A stretch of 64,000 nt of DNA, from NCBI GenBank assembly GCA_002104905.1, contig MCFE01000293.1, positions 1 to 64,000 of the forward strand, in the 5' to 3' direction. The stretch is from Basidiobolus meristosporus CBS 931.73 (lineage: Eukaryota; Basidiobolomycota; Basidiobolomycetes; Basidiobolales; Basidiobolaceae). Every line of letters begins with the position of its first letter. The stretch's first letter is position 1. Under the pieces are notes generated by a model, which saw nothing but the letters and a program-made list of their open reading frames with translations, ran no database searches and had not been told where the DNA came from. This document shows positions 32,501-44,699 of this stretch, piece after piece. A program made the position numbers and the translations under genes.

Positions 32501-35500
32501 GTGATTTGGACCGATCCGAGGCGGAGATAGACTGAGGAATCGTAACCAGGATAATCTTCTCGCTCGGTATCAGCATTGAATGTCTCATAGCGGAAATCCA
32601 CAAGCTCGTCTCCACGGATGGATATCAATTGATTGAAGTGGTCCAGGTTGTCCTTCTCCATGTCCATCATGTCATCAATAATCGATATATTTCCCAGCTG
32701 AGCACCCACCTCTAGTGTGTCTGGCTTCAGAAAAACGGAGACATTCCCCTTGGACAGAGAAACAGTGGATAACTGGGTGCCTTCGTTATTGAGAATAAAG
32801 TTGATCATGTTCATTTCGGCTTTGATTTTGATGGTGCCTGTGGTGGCAGCCGTATTCTCGGAGCTCGACGATGCCGGGCTCTGAGGCGAATCTGGCTGTA
32901 GACGCTGTTTGTTCTCGGTGCTGTCAGGGTCATCGTTGTCCACAAAAGTAACCAGTATGAAGTCATACAAGGTGAGGACGCTTCTGCTGGTTATCACAAT
33001 GTTTACCGAGGAAAAGGCAATATCCAACGACTGGTCTATCATATCATATTTTGTTACATACTCCGGCGACTCTGGCTTCACATTGCGGTATACAACACTT
33101 AGGAGGTCCTGGGACGATCCATTTTTCGAGTCAACTTTGGATGTGATCATATCCTCGAATTGTTCGCCAGGCTCCATCATATCTTTAACCAACAAAGACT
33201 TCACCTTTACCGATGCCTCGATGTCATACGGCCTTGTCGTAAGGCACAGCTCGAAATGCTGAAGGTGCAGGTCGGCTAATATGACTTCTTTCGAATCGTT
33301 TCCAGCCTTCTTCAACGACGCGGCAAGCTCGCCGATCTTAAAAGTAAACTCAAGCTCCTTCCGCTCGAAGTTCTTAGCTTTACTCGCGATACTTCCATGC
33401 TATCGAAAGAGATTTAGCTTATCCTGCTCCGCATCAAACGGGAAGCAACAAGAGTCTTACCAAAGATTCTCGACTATCGTAAAACCTTTCATTATCCTCA
33501 TCTTGCTCAGACTCATAACCAACATACAGGTCACTCAGATTCTCGATAGGTATCCCAAAGGTAAATATTGATTTGTTGGCCGTCGGTGTTTTGGCAGAGG
33601 AGTAGCGCTCCCAAACACTATTGATGCTGGCTGAATCAGAATTCGCTTCGTCATTCGTATCGTTTAGTACCATGTCTATAAGCCGCATGATACATTTGTA
33701 TTTTCGATCGGAAAAGTTCACTTTAAGCAAGGGCAACTCGCCAGAGATCTTGATCCCAGTGATGTTCGATGCTTTCGGGAGAATCGAGACGCCAACGGAA
33801 AAATCCATGGTGATTCTATCGACAACATGAAGGTCTTCATTGGCTTGCTCTGCATCAGGCTTGTTGATCTTCTCCAAGCACTCTTCAACTTCATTGGCTT
33901 GCTCTGCATCAGGCTTGTTGATCTTCTCCAAGCACTCCTCAACTGATTGGCCCACCAAGATCTAAACGAAAGTCAAATATATGAGTTGAAAGAATACAAC
34001 ATCGAGAGAGCATCTGAATTGGACATGGTATGTACCTGCACAGAAGACATGGTCACATTGAACTTGTCATACATTAAGCTCTCTAGCTTCTTCATTTCTT
34101 CCTGGTTCAGCTGCTTCCCGACCTTTTCATCGACTTCCTTCTTTTGCTCTTTACTAACCAAATCACTCACCACAGCAATGTGACCCGAATCGAGAACAAC
34201 AACAGGGGCGTTTGGGTTGGTGCAACTGGAAATGGTTGGTACAGTTCAACATGGTGAGGTTGAGTTTTGTTGGGTTGGCACAAGTTAGTTACCTTTCAGG
34301 GAATATAAATATCGGTGCATCAATATCTATTTTCAAGTCAAGAGTCTTGTGCTCTTCTAGCGCAAACTGTAAGCTAGCTCTAGTCTGTTGACTCAACTCG
34401 TCAATAGTGTTTCCAGCCGCTTCCTGATAAGATTCGAAGTGTTTGTAAGCTACGTCAGTGCGCGTCACCGTTTCAGTACACACTCACCATCAGAACAGCC
34501 ATAGATTCAAGACTTGATACCGGAGGTCGTACGAACTTAAGAATAGTATCGATCGCCTCTATATTGTAATACACCTCAAGATTTCGCATTTTCATGATCA
34601 GCGCATCATCCGCTCGGTCGTCCAACGGATTGTGCTCGAAAACCAGTCTAAAGAATGGATTGTCGTGGTCTTGGATGCCAAGAGCATGAGCACTGACATG
34701 AAGATGAATACATGATCGTGTATTTCAGGTGCATTTCCAGGAACTTACTTTGCATCAAGGCTGGCAAACTGCAACCCTTTATCCTTTCCACCACTCTCCT
34801 CTTGGACACGCATGAGCAAAGGGTACAGAGTTCCCTCGGTTGTGCCATCATACAGATTCAATCCTTTGAGAGACACTGCAGTCTTGAATGAATCGCGGCG
34901 ATTTAAAAACTCCAAAGTAACAGTATCGAACACCAGTGAAGCCACATCTTTGTTGACGCCATGCGGTGACTGCCTTAACGCCAACGAGCCAGTTTTCACC
35001 TGGGTTATGAGCGACAATATTACACACTGTAATAGAAGCGTTAATTGAAGTCAGGGTCGAATTCAAAAGCTTTACTGACCTCACTGGGAATTTCAAATGC
35101 AGAAGCAGGGAGATTTTCGTTGAAATCGATCGTATCGTAAAGCTCTTGTCTTTGCTTTTCAGAAATGGCTTCCGGATCTTTCTCTTCATCGCCCTAATCG
35201 ACGTGTTATTCCCCGGACTCGCATGATCAAAACATCCATTGCTTACCGAGTTACTCCAGCCTAACCAGCTAAGCCAACCTTTGGGTTGTTGTTTTTGCTT
35301 CTGGGCTACAGTCAACAGATTTAAGCGCTATATCTGGGAGAAAAAAACCATGTCATATCTACCTATCAGTGCCTTTTCTCGTTTCAACTGCCGTTGAGCA
35401 ATGGATCGATAGAACCGTATGTCCTCGAAGGACAATTCCCGCTCAAGTGCCGTAAGTCGTTCTTGACCCTACCGTGGTACATTAGGTTGATAAAACAAAA

Positions 35501-37284
35501 CCTGGTTCTAGAGCCGTTGCTCTTACCTGCACGTCAATTCTATCCAGCTTGGAGTCGATATATAACGGGATATAGGCTTTCCGATTATCTCTCCTGGCCT
35601 TTATGTAATCCCATGTCCACTTGCGATTTTTCTCATGAATCTCTGATAGTATAGCAGTGCCTTGCAAGAGGGTATATGTATGTTAATTCTTGGTTTCTGA
35701 CAATTCGCCATTAGTACGGCGGCTACCTGCAAACTGCAACCAAGCTTTGGGATCATCTTTCGGACCAACATCTTTAGGAGGACGAATGCCCCGATACTGG
35801 AGACCGAATCAGTAATGTTTTAAACCAGCCATCAGCTTAAATAAGCTTTACCTTTTCTTGCCTGATGGAATATTCAAACAGATTTGCTAAGAGAAGTATA
35901 TCTCGGTATTGCTCATCATCAATGACGAAACCAAACTCATCGAACAATAAGAGTGCTACATTCTTTGCTTTCTCTTTGTTGAAGGATTTGTTTAGAATAA
36001 GCTGAGAGTAATGGGAATTGTATTAGTCAAGGGAAGAGAGTCCATAGACACAAGTTGATACTAACTCTACCAGCTCCGGACACCGGCTTAAGTATAAACT
36101 GATGCTCCAAACTAGTGTTCTTTTCGGATGTTATCTAGCATGGATTCAGCCATTAGATTTGCTGGCTACGAGGGAAAATCATACAACAATACTAGCGACT
36201 TACAAGACTAGTAAAATTCTGAATGAACTCCTCATAGCTTTTCCCAGCCAAAGATCTCGATTGAGTATTCCAGTAAACACCCAGCGAGTTCAGTTTCAGA
36301 AGCTGAATTAACTCGTTAGTAGCTGTAAGGAGAACCCTTCAAATGCACGGACTAACCTTGTGAACAGCATCTGTAGGCTGGCTGATAAAGGCTTCGTTCC
36401 AGTTTTCGTCTGTGGAGACCACGGAAAGCTCGGACAACGTTATGCCCACTGAAAAAGGATGCTACAGCAATGAGATTATAGCATTAGACCCGGGAACATC
36501 GTAAGAAACTCCAAGAGACATCGCTTACATCAGGGTTGCTGGATTGGTCCTCATATCGAACGTGGATGTTGTTGATAGAAATTTGTAAATTATCGATAAT
36601 CTTGGTAACCAACTGTAGTGTGAAAGAATCTGATTTCGCGTCGTCTGAAGCGGAAATAGGTATCAATGCTCAATCTCACTGTACGTTACAATTTGTTGAC
36701 GAGACGAAGCTTACTATCAACAGGGACAGAATTCGGCTGGGTATGAAGGAGTTCTGCAGTCTCTAACTTGTCTTGTTTTAGTCTTTGCAAACGCTCTTCC
36801 TCCTCCTCTGCATCATACTGACAGCAATAGATGTTTAGTAAACGTTCCGAAAGACCCCCGGTCCAAAACTCACTGTTGTCTCTCTTTTGGGTGCGGCAAG
36901 AATATACACATTATCAATAAACACGCGAACAGGCTGGGTTTTCAAGTTTTTCCAGGGGATTTTTAAAGTGAGTTCACCCAGATATCCTTGTCAAAGGTAA
37001 AGTCCCCGGTTAGAACATGTGAAGAGATCGACCGGCATATAGGGCTTACCTTCCATCACATCGATGGGCAGATTGAACTTATCGAGCGCTTCTTTCCTAA
37101 GCTTAAGTCCTCTTAACTTTACATCCCCTACGTCAAAGCAAAATCAATTTAATGCCGGTTGAAAAACTCTTGCAACGCAATGGCTACCTTTCCAAATGGC
37201 GATGTTTAACTGTGTGGTTTCTAAGTTTGATACATAATCTCCCAGGAATTTATTTAACACGTTTGCAACAAGCGATTCGAACAT
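26501..37284 (-). CDS. VPS13: Vacuolar protein sorting-associated protein 13 (bridge-type lipid transfer protein)
   Basis: VPS13 forms a rod-like channel that moves glycerophospholipids between membranes at contact sites. I resolve 21 exons: 37284-37188, 37127-37050, 36986-36874, 36817-36715, 36644-36529, 36461-36357, 36302-36204, 36104-36066, 36001-35852, 35796-35727, 35660-35527, 35468-35363, 35305-35247, 35193-35080, 35026-34749, 34692-34488, 34423-34293, 34225-34036, 33961-33461, 33399-32065, 31999-26501. They sum to 9522 nt, 3173 aa, in frame throughout; yeast Vps13 is similarly long. Landmarks are the N-terminal chorein [60 protein letters not shown]; an adaptor-binding/SHR-BD region near residues 1880-2560 ([16 protein letters not shown]); the ATG2-C-like region with [10 protein letters not shown] near 2870; and a C-terminal PH-like domain from about 3060. 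Introns (53-99 nt) crowd the 5' third, and two have GTTAGT donors. A perfect 54-bp duplication encodes residues 736-771. The gene appears intact. Confidence 0.95.
33836..33943 (-). repeat. In-frame 54-bp tandem duplication inside VPS13
   Basis: Two adjacent units (33943-33890 and 33889-33836) each encode [18 protein letters not shown], differing at one synonymous-looking base near the unit end. They lie in exon 19, residues 736-771. Near identity indicates a recent duplication. Confidence 0.9.
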
Positions 37285-38085
37285 TATACGTGAAGAGATA
37301 GAAATACAAAAGAAATTTGGGTTATGTATTCGGAACGAAGGATAATATGCTGATGGATTAAAGTGCGATAAATAACACTAAATGAAGTGGACTTCTAATT
37401 TAAGTGATGTCACCAGCTAGCAAGGGCTTCGAAGCCAATGAAAAGAGAAGTGAGGCATAAATTCAGTTAGGTTCCATTAACCTCTGATCATAATGAGGTC
37501 ATGAGGGTGCCAGATCAAGACCAAATAGCTGTAGTCATGATCACCTAACCACTGTACACAAAGTGCCTGAGGTCAACGTACTAAGCCACTCATGCTCAAT
37601 CAATGGACTCGTGGCGTCCCAAGACATGATTTGTCTAATCAAATGCTCGGGTACGTGTATGTATGCTATATATGTACATATATGCATATCATTCGCGTTA
37701 GTATGGATTAGATGCCGCTGGAACAAGCCGATTAATCATTGTGGATGAGGTCAAGGAGGGAGCACCATCACCAACAACCACACTGATGCACTACAACCAA
37801 CCCCAGTGTCATCAAACAAACTATGTAACGCGCTAATCACTGAGTCCCCGGATCAAACGAGATTGCCCATCCAACTGAGAAATTGCTGGTTGCGTATCTT
37901 TGATTTTACGCATTTATTTGCTTTACAGAGGACACCAAGGGTACATTAGGTCTCAGTAACCAGTTTGGCGCAGATGCCAGCAGAAATACCGCTACTTCCA
38001 GCGTTACGCAATGCGGAATCCCCTAGAGTAGATAGCAATTACCCATTTTTTCGAACTTGAGACATCGATTTGAAAGTGTATCAAC
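37285..38085. other. Promoter region of VPS13 / 3' flank of the TFIIIC gene
   Basis: 800 bp without a gene. It must hold the VPS13 promoter, since both neighbours are on the minus strand. A TATGTA/TATATG-rich alternating stretch lies at about 37,655-37,690. Confidence 0.4.
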
Positions 38086-38722
38086 TCATTCCATCATGGT
38101 GGGGGTGGCAGGGGTCTCGGCTTCCCTCATCTCGGTATCGACCTCCTCGCTGGCACGATCTTTGGATAGTTTGGGTTGAAGGTTTACTTTGGAAAGGGTG
38201 ATCTTCTTGGTTGTGTGACAGAAGTACTTCACCTCCTTCGCTTCGGAAGTTTCGGTCTTTTGCTGGGTGCTGTTGGTATTTCCTAGGTTGCCAGAAGAGC
38301 CCAGCAGTGCTTTAAATTAGTCGTACTCCACAAACGGCTGTCAGGACGGAGAAATTACCTGAGGGGCAAAACACCAACTCTGTTCCCAGAGTTTCGTCAT
38401 ATTGTCCTTTGAATACCATATTTCCTATCTTCAGATACGGCGACTCAGTGTCCAAACCCTGTGGAATAGGTGTCATTATCCCTGGGTTGTTTGAAAAATA
38501 TATAAGAAGCGAAAGCAAGATTACCATGAGAGAGTATCCATCCGTCCCAGAGCTCTTTAGCATGTCAGTGGTAACCTCCGTACCCAGATCTAGCACTATA
38601 TAATTGACCTAGCTCTACGTTACTTTCTCGTGCTCAGAACAAAACACGATCTGTATGCTAACTTCTTCTTCGTATTCATACTCGTCGTCACTGTAGCCAT
38701 TTGGTTGTTGTTCTGCGAACAT
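38086..38722 (-). CDS. GTF3C6: Transcription factor IIIC subunit 6 (GTF3C6 / Sfc7-like)
   Basis: Four exons (38722-38663, 38608-38525, 38458-38359, 38309-38086) give 155 aa. The introns are 54, 66 and 49 nt, the first with a GTTAGC donor. The protein shows the whole TFIIIC_sub6 signature: an acidic DDEYEYEEE followed by VNYIVLDLG, then GLDTESPYLKIGNMVFKGQY, DETLGTELVF, and after the third intron VKYFCHTTKKITLSKVNLQP. TFIIIC binds the A and B boxes of tRNA genes and recruits TFIIIB and RNA polymerase III; this small subunit contributes to its tau-A part. The acidic tail REAETPATPTMME ends the protein. The ATG lies only 70 bp from the ATG of a possible divergent gene. Confidence 0.85.
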
Positions 38723-38791
38723 GACTTAACTGTTGAATAGGGCCTGGCACATTGATTTGGACGGCAGCAAACACCAAGTAACCTCAAAACC

Positions 38792-39238
38792 ATGTCAAAT
38801 AGCAATATCCGTGATGATTGGATATGGCAGCCAAGATGTAAAATTCCGTGAAAAAAATATCTCGTGACAGAAAATTCGTACAAACTCTTGCAGACAACTC
38901 TGCTATGGTGACAAATCAACTCTTCACATATGATGGGCTTATGGCACAAGGCCAGGAACTGGTCGGCTAGACTGCCCACGTCTAACTTTCGGCGACTGAT
39001 ACTTGATTTGGTGAGACGTAATCGCATCAAGAGTACGCCATCGGACAAACACGTTGATATCCAACATATAATCATTAGTTCAAAGGAAAATGCCAAAACG
39101 AACCTGATGTGGTCTAAGCTTAGAAGTTTGGCATTAGAGCTTCGCAGCCAGCTCAACGAAGGGTACAATTCTGGGGGGGGGGAGCTTGATATGTATCCAC
39201 AGTGCTGGGAGATACAGTTGTATCTGTCGATCACCTAG
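38792..39238 (+). CDS. Possible small spliced gene, divergent from TFIIIC
   Basis: From ATG at 38,792 an exon reads MSNSNIRDDWIWQPR. A 56-nt GTAAAA...TTGCAG intron then joins in frame to YNSAMVTNQLFTYDGLMAQGQELV. A long third frame (about 38,980-39,170) reads FRRLILDLVRRNRIK, HVDIQHIIISSKENAKTNLM and KLRSLALELRSQL, which looks like helical coding sequence. The junction between the second and third parts is unclear: a GTCGGC donor with an ATCAAG acceptor would work, but it is weak. I do not recognise the protein. It could be a small complex subunit or chance. Confidence 0.3.
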
Positions 39239-40082
39239 CCAAGGTGTTGGATCCAGCTCAATGGATGTGTGCCTAAACAAAATTTACCACCAACAGGAAT
39301 CATGCCAAACCAATAAGGCGCAGTGAATTCACAGATAGTCAAATGGAAGGTTCATTCACATGCACTAGACACTATGTTTAAGAAAATATAGATTGCTTTG
39401 TGTATTCACAACACAACCAGTTGTCGGCCAGTACTAGATTTCACTGATTGTCCCAGGGCTCATTAAATTCGACAACAGGATGGATACTTTGTTAGACAAC
39501 ACAGCCAAGCATATATGCTAGCATCTAGCTAAACCTGGCCAAGTTACAACCTCAAGACAGGTTTTCTATTTATGATGCAACTGCGCCAGGTCGAGCAGTT
39601 GGCTAAAACAAGAGGGTAAGCCTTATGATATGGCAGAGAAGGTATTAGCAGAATGATCAGTGTATTTATTTATTAACAAACGGCATGCTTCAGTCATATG
39701 GAGGCCATCTCGCAAGATTCTCGGAACTCATCAGTTTGGTGGTGCGAACTCGAGACACCCACACAAATGGGCGTCTTACCTCTCTGGCAATGGACAGAAG
39801 GCAGGGCTATTCTTGCCATAAACATAACTGATAGTATTTATATTGATGGCGGGGGGGGAATCGTAACATGTACATATGACGCTCTACACAGGGTCGGGTA
39901 GAGTATCGCTGTGGGAATACCAAAACGAAGGATGAAAGGAACACTACATGATATTCCACATTTACGGATAATATTAAACAAAAACTATGCAACAGTCCGG
40001 GAACAGGGTATGGTCAAAGGTGTAGGATACATAAAAGAACAAATCTCTCCATACGAACAAGGAGCGTCAGGGTACCGAACGC
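39239..40082. other. Intergenic region, no gene seen
   Basis: AT-rich 0.84 kb between the possible small gene and the Sel1-repeat gene. It contains G runs (at about 39,173 and 39,850) and a TTTATTTATTAACAAA stretch. No recognisable coding frame. Confidence 0.4.
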
Positions 40083-41006
40083 TCACTTGATTTGGTCGTA
40101 CTTCTCCTTGAATATCCAGCTATTTCCAACCACGCCCATCCCCTGGGCATGGGCCATACGGTAATACTTGGCTGCTTTGAACCGGTCTTTCTTGACCCCA
40201 TGCCCATGGAGATAGCAGAAGGCCAAGTCGTTCTGCGCGTCAGGGTCGCCAAGGTTGGCCGCAATCTCAAAGTAATAGGCAGCAGTGGCTTTGTTTTTCG
40301 ACACTCCCCAGCCATTCTGGAAGCTAACTCCCAGCTCGTGAATAGCCAGTACCAGCTCCTCCCTGGCGACACACAAGTTTGTGTTTTGGGTGATATGGTT
40401 CAGGTCGAATACCGCACATTCGGCCGCCTTCTGTAGGCACTGAAACGCAACGATGGGGCTTTCCTTGCATCCCTAACCAATGGAGGTGAATAAAACGCCG
40501 TTCAACTCATGACACCCTCACTGACTTACCCAACCGTGGCGCAACGAGATGCCGTACAAAAAGAGCCCGATCGGCGAGCCCTGGCAGGCGGCCAGGCGGA
40601 ACAGATGCGCGGCCTTTTCAAGCTCGTTTTTCTCATGGCATTGGATCGCCTTTTGAATGTACCGATCGGCCAGTTCTATGTTGGCTCGATGCTCCGTGTT
40701 CGTTTCGTACGGGACCCAGTTGGAGAAGTCCTCGTGCTCAGTGAGAAGGGTCTCCCCTTGCACTCCAGCAGGGTTTGACAGAATCACGGGTGGCTGTGAG
40801 GTTCGTTTGGTTGGCTCGCTTCCAACATTAGGTGCCGGCTCAGGTGTTGAGTTGAATGGCTGGCACGTAACCTTCTCTCTGGCTGCGCAAAGGTCGGCGG
40901 AGGGGTTCCGAAACAATATTGGGGGGATGCTTAAGCCGGTGTCCTTGATTTTAGCAAGCTCGCGAGGAGAGGACATTCTACGGAAAGCCTGCTTTATCTT
41001 ATCCAT
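40083..41006 (-). CDS. Sel1-like repeat protein
   Basis: Two exons (41006-40530 and 40472-40083) with a 57-nt intron (GTAAGT...GTTAG) give 288 aa. The first about 115 residues are polar and disordered (PSADLCAAREK.., PEPAPNVGSEP). From about residue 125 come Sel1-like helical repeats: ANIELADRYIQKAIQCHEK..EKAAHLFRLAACQGSPIGLFLYGISLRHGWGCKES, then AIHELGVSFQNGWGVSKNK.TAAYYFEIAANLGDPDAQNDLAFCYLHGHGVKKD and AAKYYRMAHAQG, ending GNSWIFKEKYDQIK. Such repeats are protein-binding scaffolds. The C-terminal pattern is typical of a fungal group that includes Nif1- and Dsf2-like cell-cycle or signalling adaptors, but which orthologue this is remains open. The gene is complete, with normal splice sites. 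Confidence 0.8.
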
Positions 41007-43200
41007 GTGGGGAGCGGTTATAGAACGGGAGTTAGAGACTTGGACGAAAAGAGGCGAGCACTGGGTTTAGGGCGAGAGTCGCTGTCGTGAGGAAGGTCTG
41101 GGGCGGAAAGCGGGCCTGGACGGAGTTGGGTGGGTTTAAAAAGGTTCGGGCTCAAATCAGCACGGAACATGTAACAAGTCACTTGGCCACCATCCGAGAA
41201 GAGCATGATAGGGCTCAGATTCGTGTGAGGTAAAATTAGAATAAAGTTGTCCCTTTTTTAGCAACACGAGGTGATTCAGGTATGCGACAGGTACGAATCC
41301 TTGGACGAATAGCAGTGATTCGAGAGCCTCAGGCTGACTCAGGGGGTTGATTGCTGCACTGTGGTCAGGTATAATTAGACCACTCGCACCCCAGCAATCC
41401 CTCTGGAGATAGGTGTGAATGGGTGTGCACAATGACGCGATCTTCCCTGGCTTGAATCCAGGATCTGATCGGGGTTTCTTCTGATCCATGCACGATTTAT
41501 CTACAGATCTCTGGTGATCGGGTGTCAGTCAGTTGGGCGATTCGAGCTAGAGGGATCGGGGTGTTGTGGGCGCAATCTTTCAGACCAAGACCGACTGCAT
41601 AATCGAAAGAGTCCCGGCCGGTTTGGACACACCACCTCGCACTTGCTTGTTTGAGACATCCATTGGGATGGGATGGACTGGCCAACCACTGCCGCCTCGC
41701 GCGGGGATATATACCACGCATTCAGAAATCATGGCTCTTGGGCGGGAAAGGTGGCTCTCAGAACATGGGCTAGGCTTGAGTCGACAGCAATGATCTGGCA
41801 TCATCATTGCCTACATTTCCCTGCATGTCGTCGCAGGGGCGGGAGTATTGAGCGGCTCCGTGTTCCCGCAGCCCAACAACCACGCTATCGTCATCCCAGC
41901 GCGAAAGTCGCCCTCCACTATCTAGAATGTCTGCATGCAACAGAGCCATCAGAATCCTCAAACAGTGTAACGTGAGACGATTGCTACTCGCCATATCGGG
42001 GGATGTGATATATGCTTTCAAACCAATCGCCAGTTCTGGCAGCGGTGGGCGGTGGCTCGTTTGACTACAACCAGCCAAATGCCAATGCAAGCCTACATAT
42101 GTCGAACGGCTTCCCCTTTGCTGTGGTGAGAAAGTGCCAAGTCGCTTTATGGCAGGGCCGATGCCATACATACGTTCAGCAGTTAATGCTGTGCTCTCGT
42201 CGGGGGTGGTTTCAGTGATAACTTTGTTGCGCTCCAGCAAACCAACACCTCAAATAGCAGGGCGGCCTCTCCCGATTTGGAATGGTGCTCAAGGGCGGCA
42301 CACAGTGGGACAGTCGGTTGCAAGATCGTGTCGCGAGGAGAATCGGTGGAATATTCACTGCATACCTCACCGGCTTATCTTCGATGTGTAACCAGCCCCC
42401 CGGCTTAGGGCAGACACATTTGTTCCAAGGGGATGGATTGCTGGGTGGTCAGCAGGCTGTTGATCCAAAGTGTGTTTCGTGTTTATAGAATGTCCGAAAT
42501 CATGCGGTTTCACATTAATTGGCCATCGGCGATGTCTTACAAATGGGCCTGTCCAAGCGGTGAATTTTGGTTATTACTCTGGCATCCAGTCACAAATCAT
42601 CTCTGCCATTTACATGCATTAGCCAAATTAGTAAGGCTAGATGAGTTCGCACATCAGCTCATCGTTATCCTGTAGATTACACACCAATCTTCCAAAAATG
42701 GGCGTGAAGTGCATATACTGTAGCAAGTGGTTTGTTCTGCACTTAATTACTCGCATGTGGTGATATTTCATTCAGCTGTCTAACCAACTGCCTGATCCTT
42801 CATAAGTTCAAGATTGAGAAATAGCACCTGAGCTCCGCGGATCTATGATCCACACTGTTGCCCAAGCCTATAGCCCAATGAGTATCTTTACAATGCATCC
42901 TTCTCTTCCGTGTCAACAGATCCTATCCAGTGCGTTTGGACCCACTGAATGTATGTTGCTTGATCAGACTCTACTCTTTTGGAGATTAATGCCCAGCTAT
43001 ATTCTGGCTGTTTCCATACGTTTTTCAACCCTCGCATCTGCTGAACCCTGTGTTTGCTTGTGACATTTGAGATTGCATGTGGTCGGGTTTTGGCCTTACA
43101 CCTTCTGATTTCATATTTAGCTATTGATATGTCCTTTGGAAGGTTCCCTAAAAAACAACTCCCATACTGACTGCGCGGAATTATCCCACACAACTGGAGC
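41007..43200. other. Right part of gene island, no confident gene
   Basis: About 2.2 kb of CpG-containing sequence with overlapping short frames on both strands (for example 41,157-41,489 and 41,770-42,240 minus). None has a recognisable motif or splices convincingly to a neighbour. CpG falls off after about 43,200, marking the island's right border. Confidence 0.4.
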
Positions 43201-43855
43201 GTCCAAGATCTTTTTCAACCTAGGAATGCAGCATTCTCACATATAGTCAATGATTTCTATGCTGATACAAGATAGTTATACCAGATATTAAGCTATTTTA
43301 CTGCCAAGTGCACTTGTACCTTCTTTTATAGTGAAAATGTTCACAACGTTCTGTCAGCAATCCAACAGGCATGAGTATAAAGATGATAATTATACTCTTG
43401 CATGGCCTTAGCAAGCCAAGCACATTGAGTGTGCTCAACAAGGTTCCATGAGCAATTGTGTGAAGTTTAGGGAGCTTTGTACAACTTGAAATTTCTTCAT
43501 ATTCTTGAGACCAGGTACTTTTGCACAATATACTATGTAATGCCTAACAAGAAATTTGGACAAAAGTATCTTTAGATTTTTAGTCTATCATCCTAGTGAC
43601 TAAGCTAAATGATTATTAAGGTGTAACTGCTAAACCTACTGCAGGGGCTTACATATATGCTCATGAAGTCTTCCTGAGCTCACTATGTTGTGAATCAACA
43701 TTCAAGAAAATCACAATGTCATCCCAAAAACTACAAGGATCAAATTTACTAAAAGTCACGCCTTGCCCTTCAATATCTGATCCTGTAGACTTGAACATAA
43801 GATCATCCAGCTTATATCTTGTCTTTTATCAAATGGCTACTATACTGATGCTATC
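43201..43855. other. CpG-poor sequence at the desert border, no gene
   Basis: AT-rich sequence with only short frames. It probably belongs to decayed transposons. Confidence 0.35.
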
Positions 43856-44203
43856 TGCTGTAGAAATTTGTAATTACACCTAAATATTCACCTAGCTTAG
43901 CCACCTAGATCATTACCTACAAATCCTATAGAATTCTGACCAAATTCCATGCCAGGATATACCTGGAATAAATCCACCTAATAATCTGTTATCCAGAATA
44001 TGAGATTTCTCAAAGCTGTCCAAGCTATTCTAAGCTCTGCACACATGCTTTTGAGATCTTGCTCAACATATCCTATATGTTTGTTTTGCCAAGGTTGTGT
44101 AAAACTCCAAGTACTACTTATATATGCAATATATCATCAAGTGGAGACCACATGATAGGCTTGTTTTTCCAATCACTTCCTACCTCTGTATGTTGTGCCA
44201 CAG
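43856..44203 (+). repeat. LTR-A remnant
   Basis: Diverged copy of the copia LTR: TGCTGTAGAAATTTGTAATT, then CACCTAAATATTCACCTAG and GATCATTACC..CAAATCCTA, ending near GCCACAG. Many substitutions make this the oldest-looking LTR-A copy. Confidence 0.6.
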
Positions 44204-44328
44204 CTTTATTTATAATGCTTACTGTGGTGGGTCATCAATAAATCTTACATTCATGCAGGGAAGATGACTCAAATACAAGACTGTCTTAAACTCACATTAG
44301 TATTGACAAAATTGATGATAAGGCGCTA

Positions 44329-44650
44329 CCCCTAAGAAAAAACATCAAGAAAATGCCAGCCAAATACCATCAGAAAAATAGCTGAATTCCAAGTTTCTCA
44401 GAATTGACAACTCCCAATATCTCTGTTGTTAGCCAGTTGGCAGGTAAGCAAACTTATTCTCCAGGAGGAGACTAGGCCAACTAGCTTCCAAAACAAATTT
44501 GGTAATTAGCTGCCCATTACTTCCATCAAAAAATGCATTTGAAGATTTGAACCAAAAACACCAGCTGAATACCAGTAAAATACCATTGGTATACCAGCTG
44601 AATACCAGCTGAAAATCAGAGGAATTCTAAGTTTGCAATTTTTCATAGGG
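44329..44650 (+). repeat. 322-bp MITE sharing ends with the Tnp2 element
   Basis: Begins CCCCTAAGAAAAAACATC and ends GCAATTTTTCATAGGG, an imperfect inverted repeat with TA on each side (44,327-44,328 and 44,651-44,652). No coding capacity. The interior carries repeated CCAGCTGAATAC-like units (about 44,565-44,625). A worn reverse copy lies at 15,189-15,449. The ends match those of the Tnp2 element, which suggests mobilisation by its transposase. Confidence 0.6.
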
Positions 44651-44699
44651 TACACTTCCAGCTAAAATCATTCTAGGATGCAACTCACCATGTACTTGG

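Noticed and set aside
41440-41475. T-arm-like hairpin CCTGG-CTTGAAT-CCAGG
   Set aside because: No anticodon or acceptor stem in the surrounding sequence.
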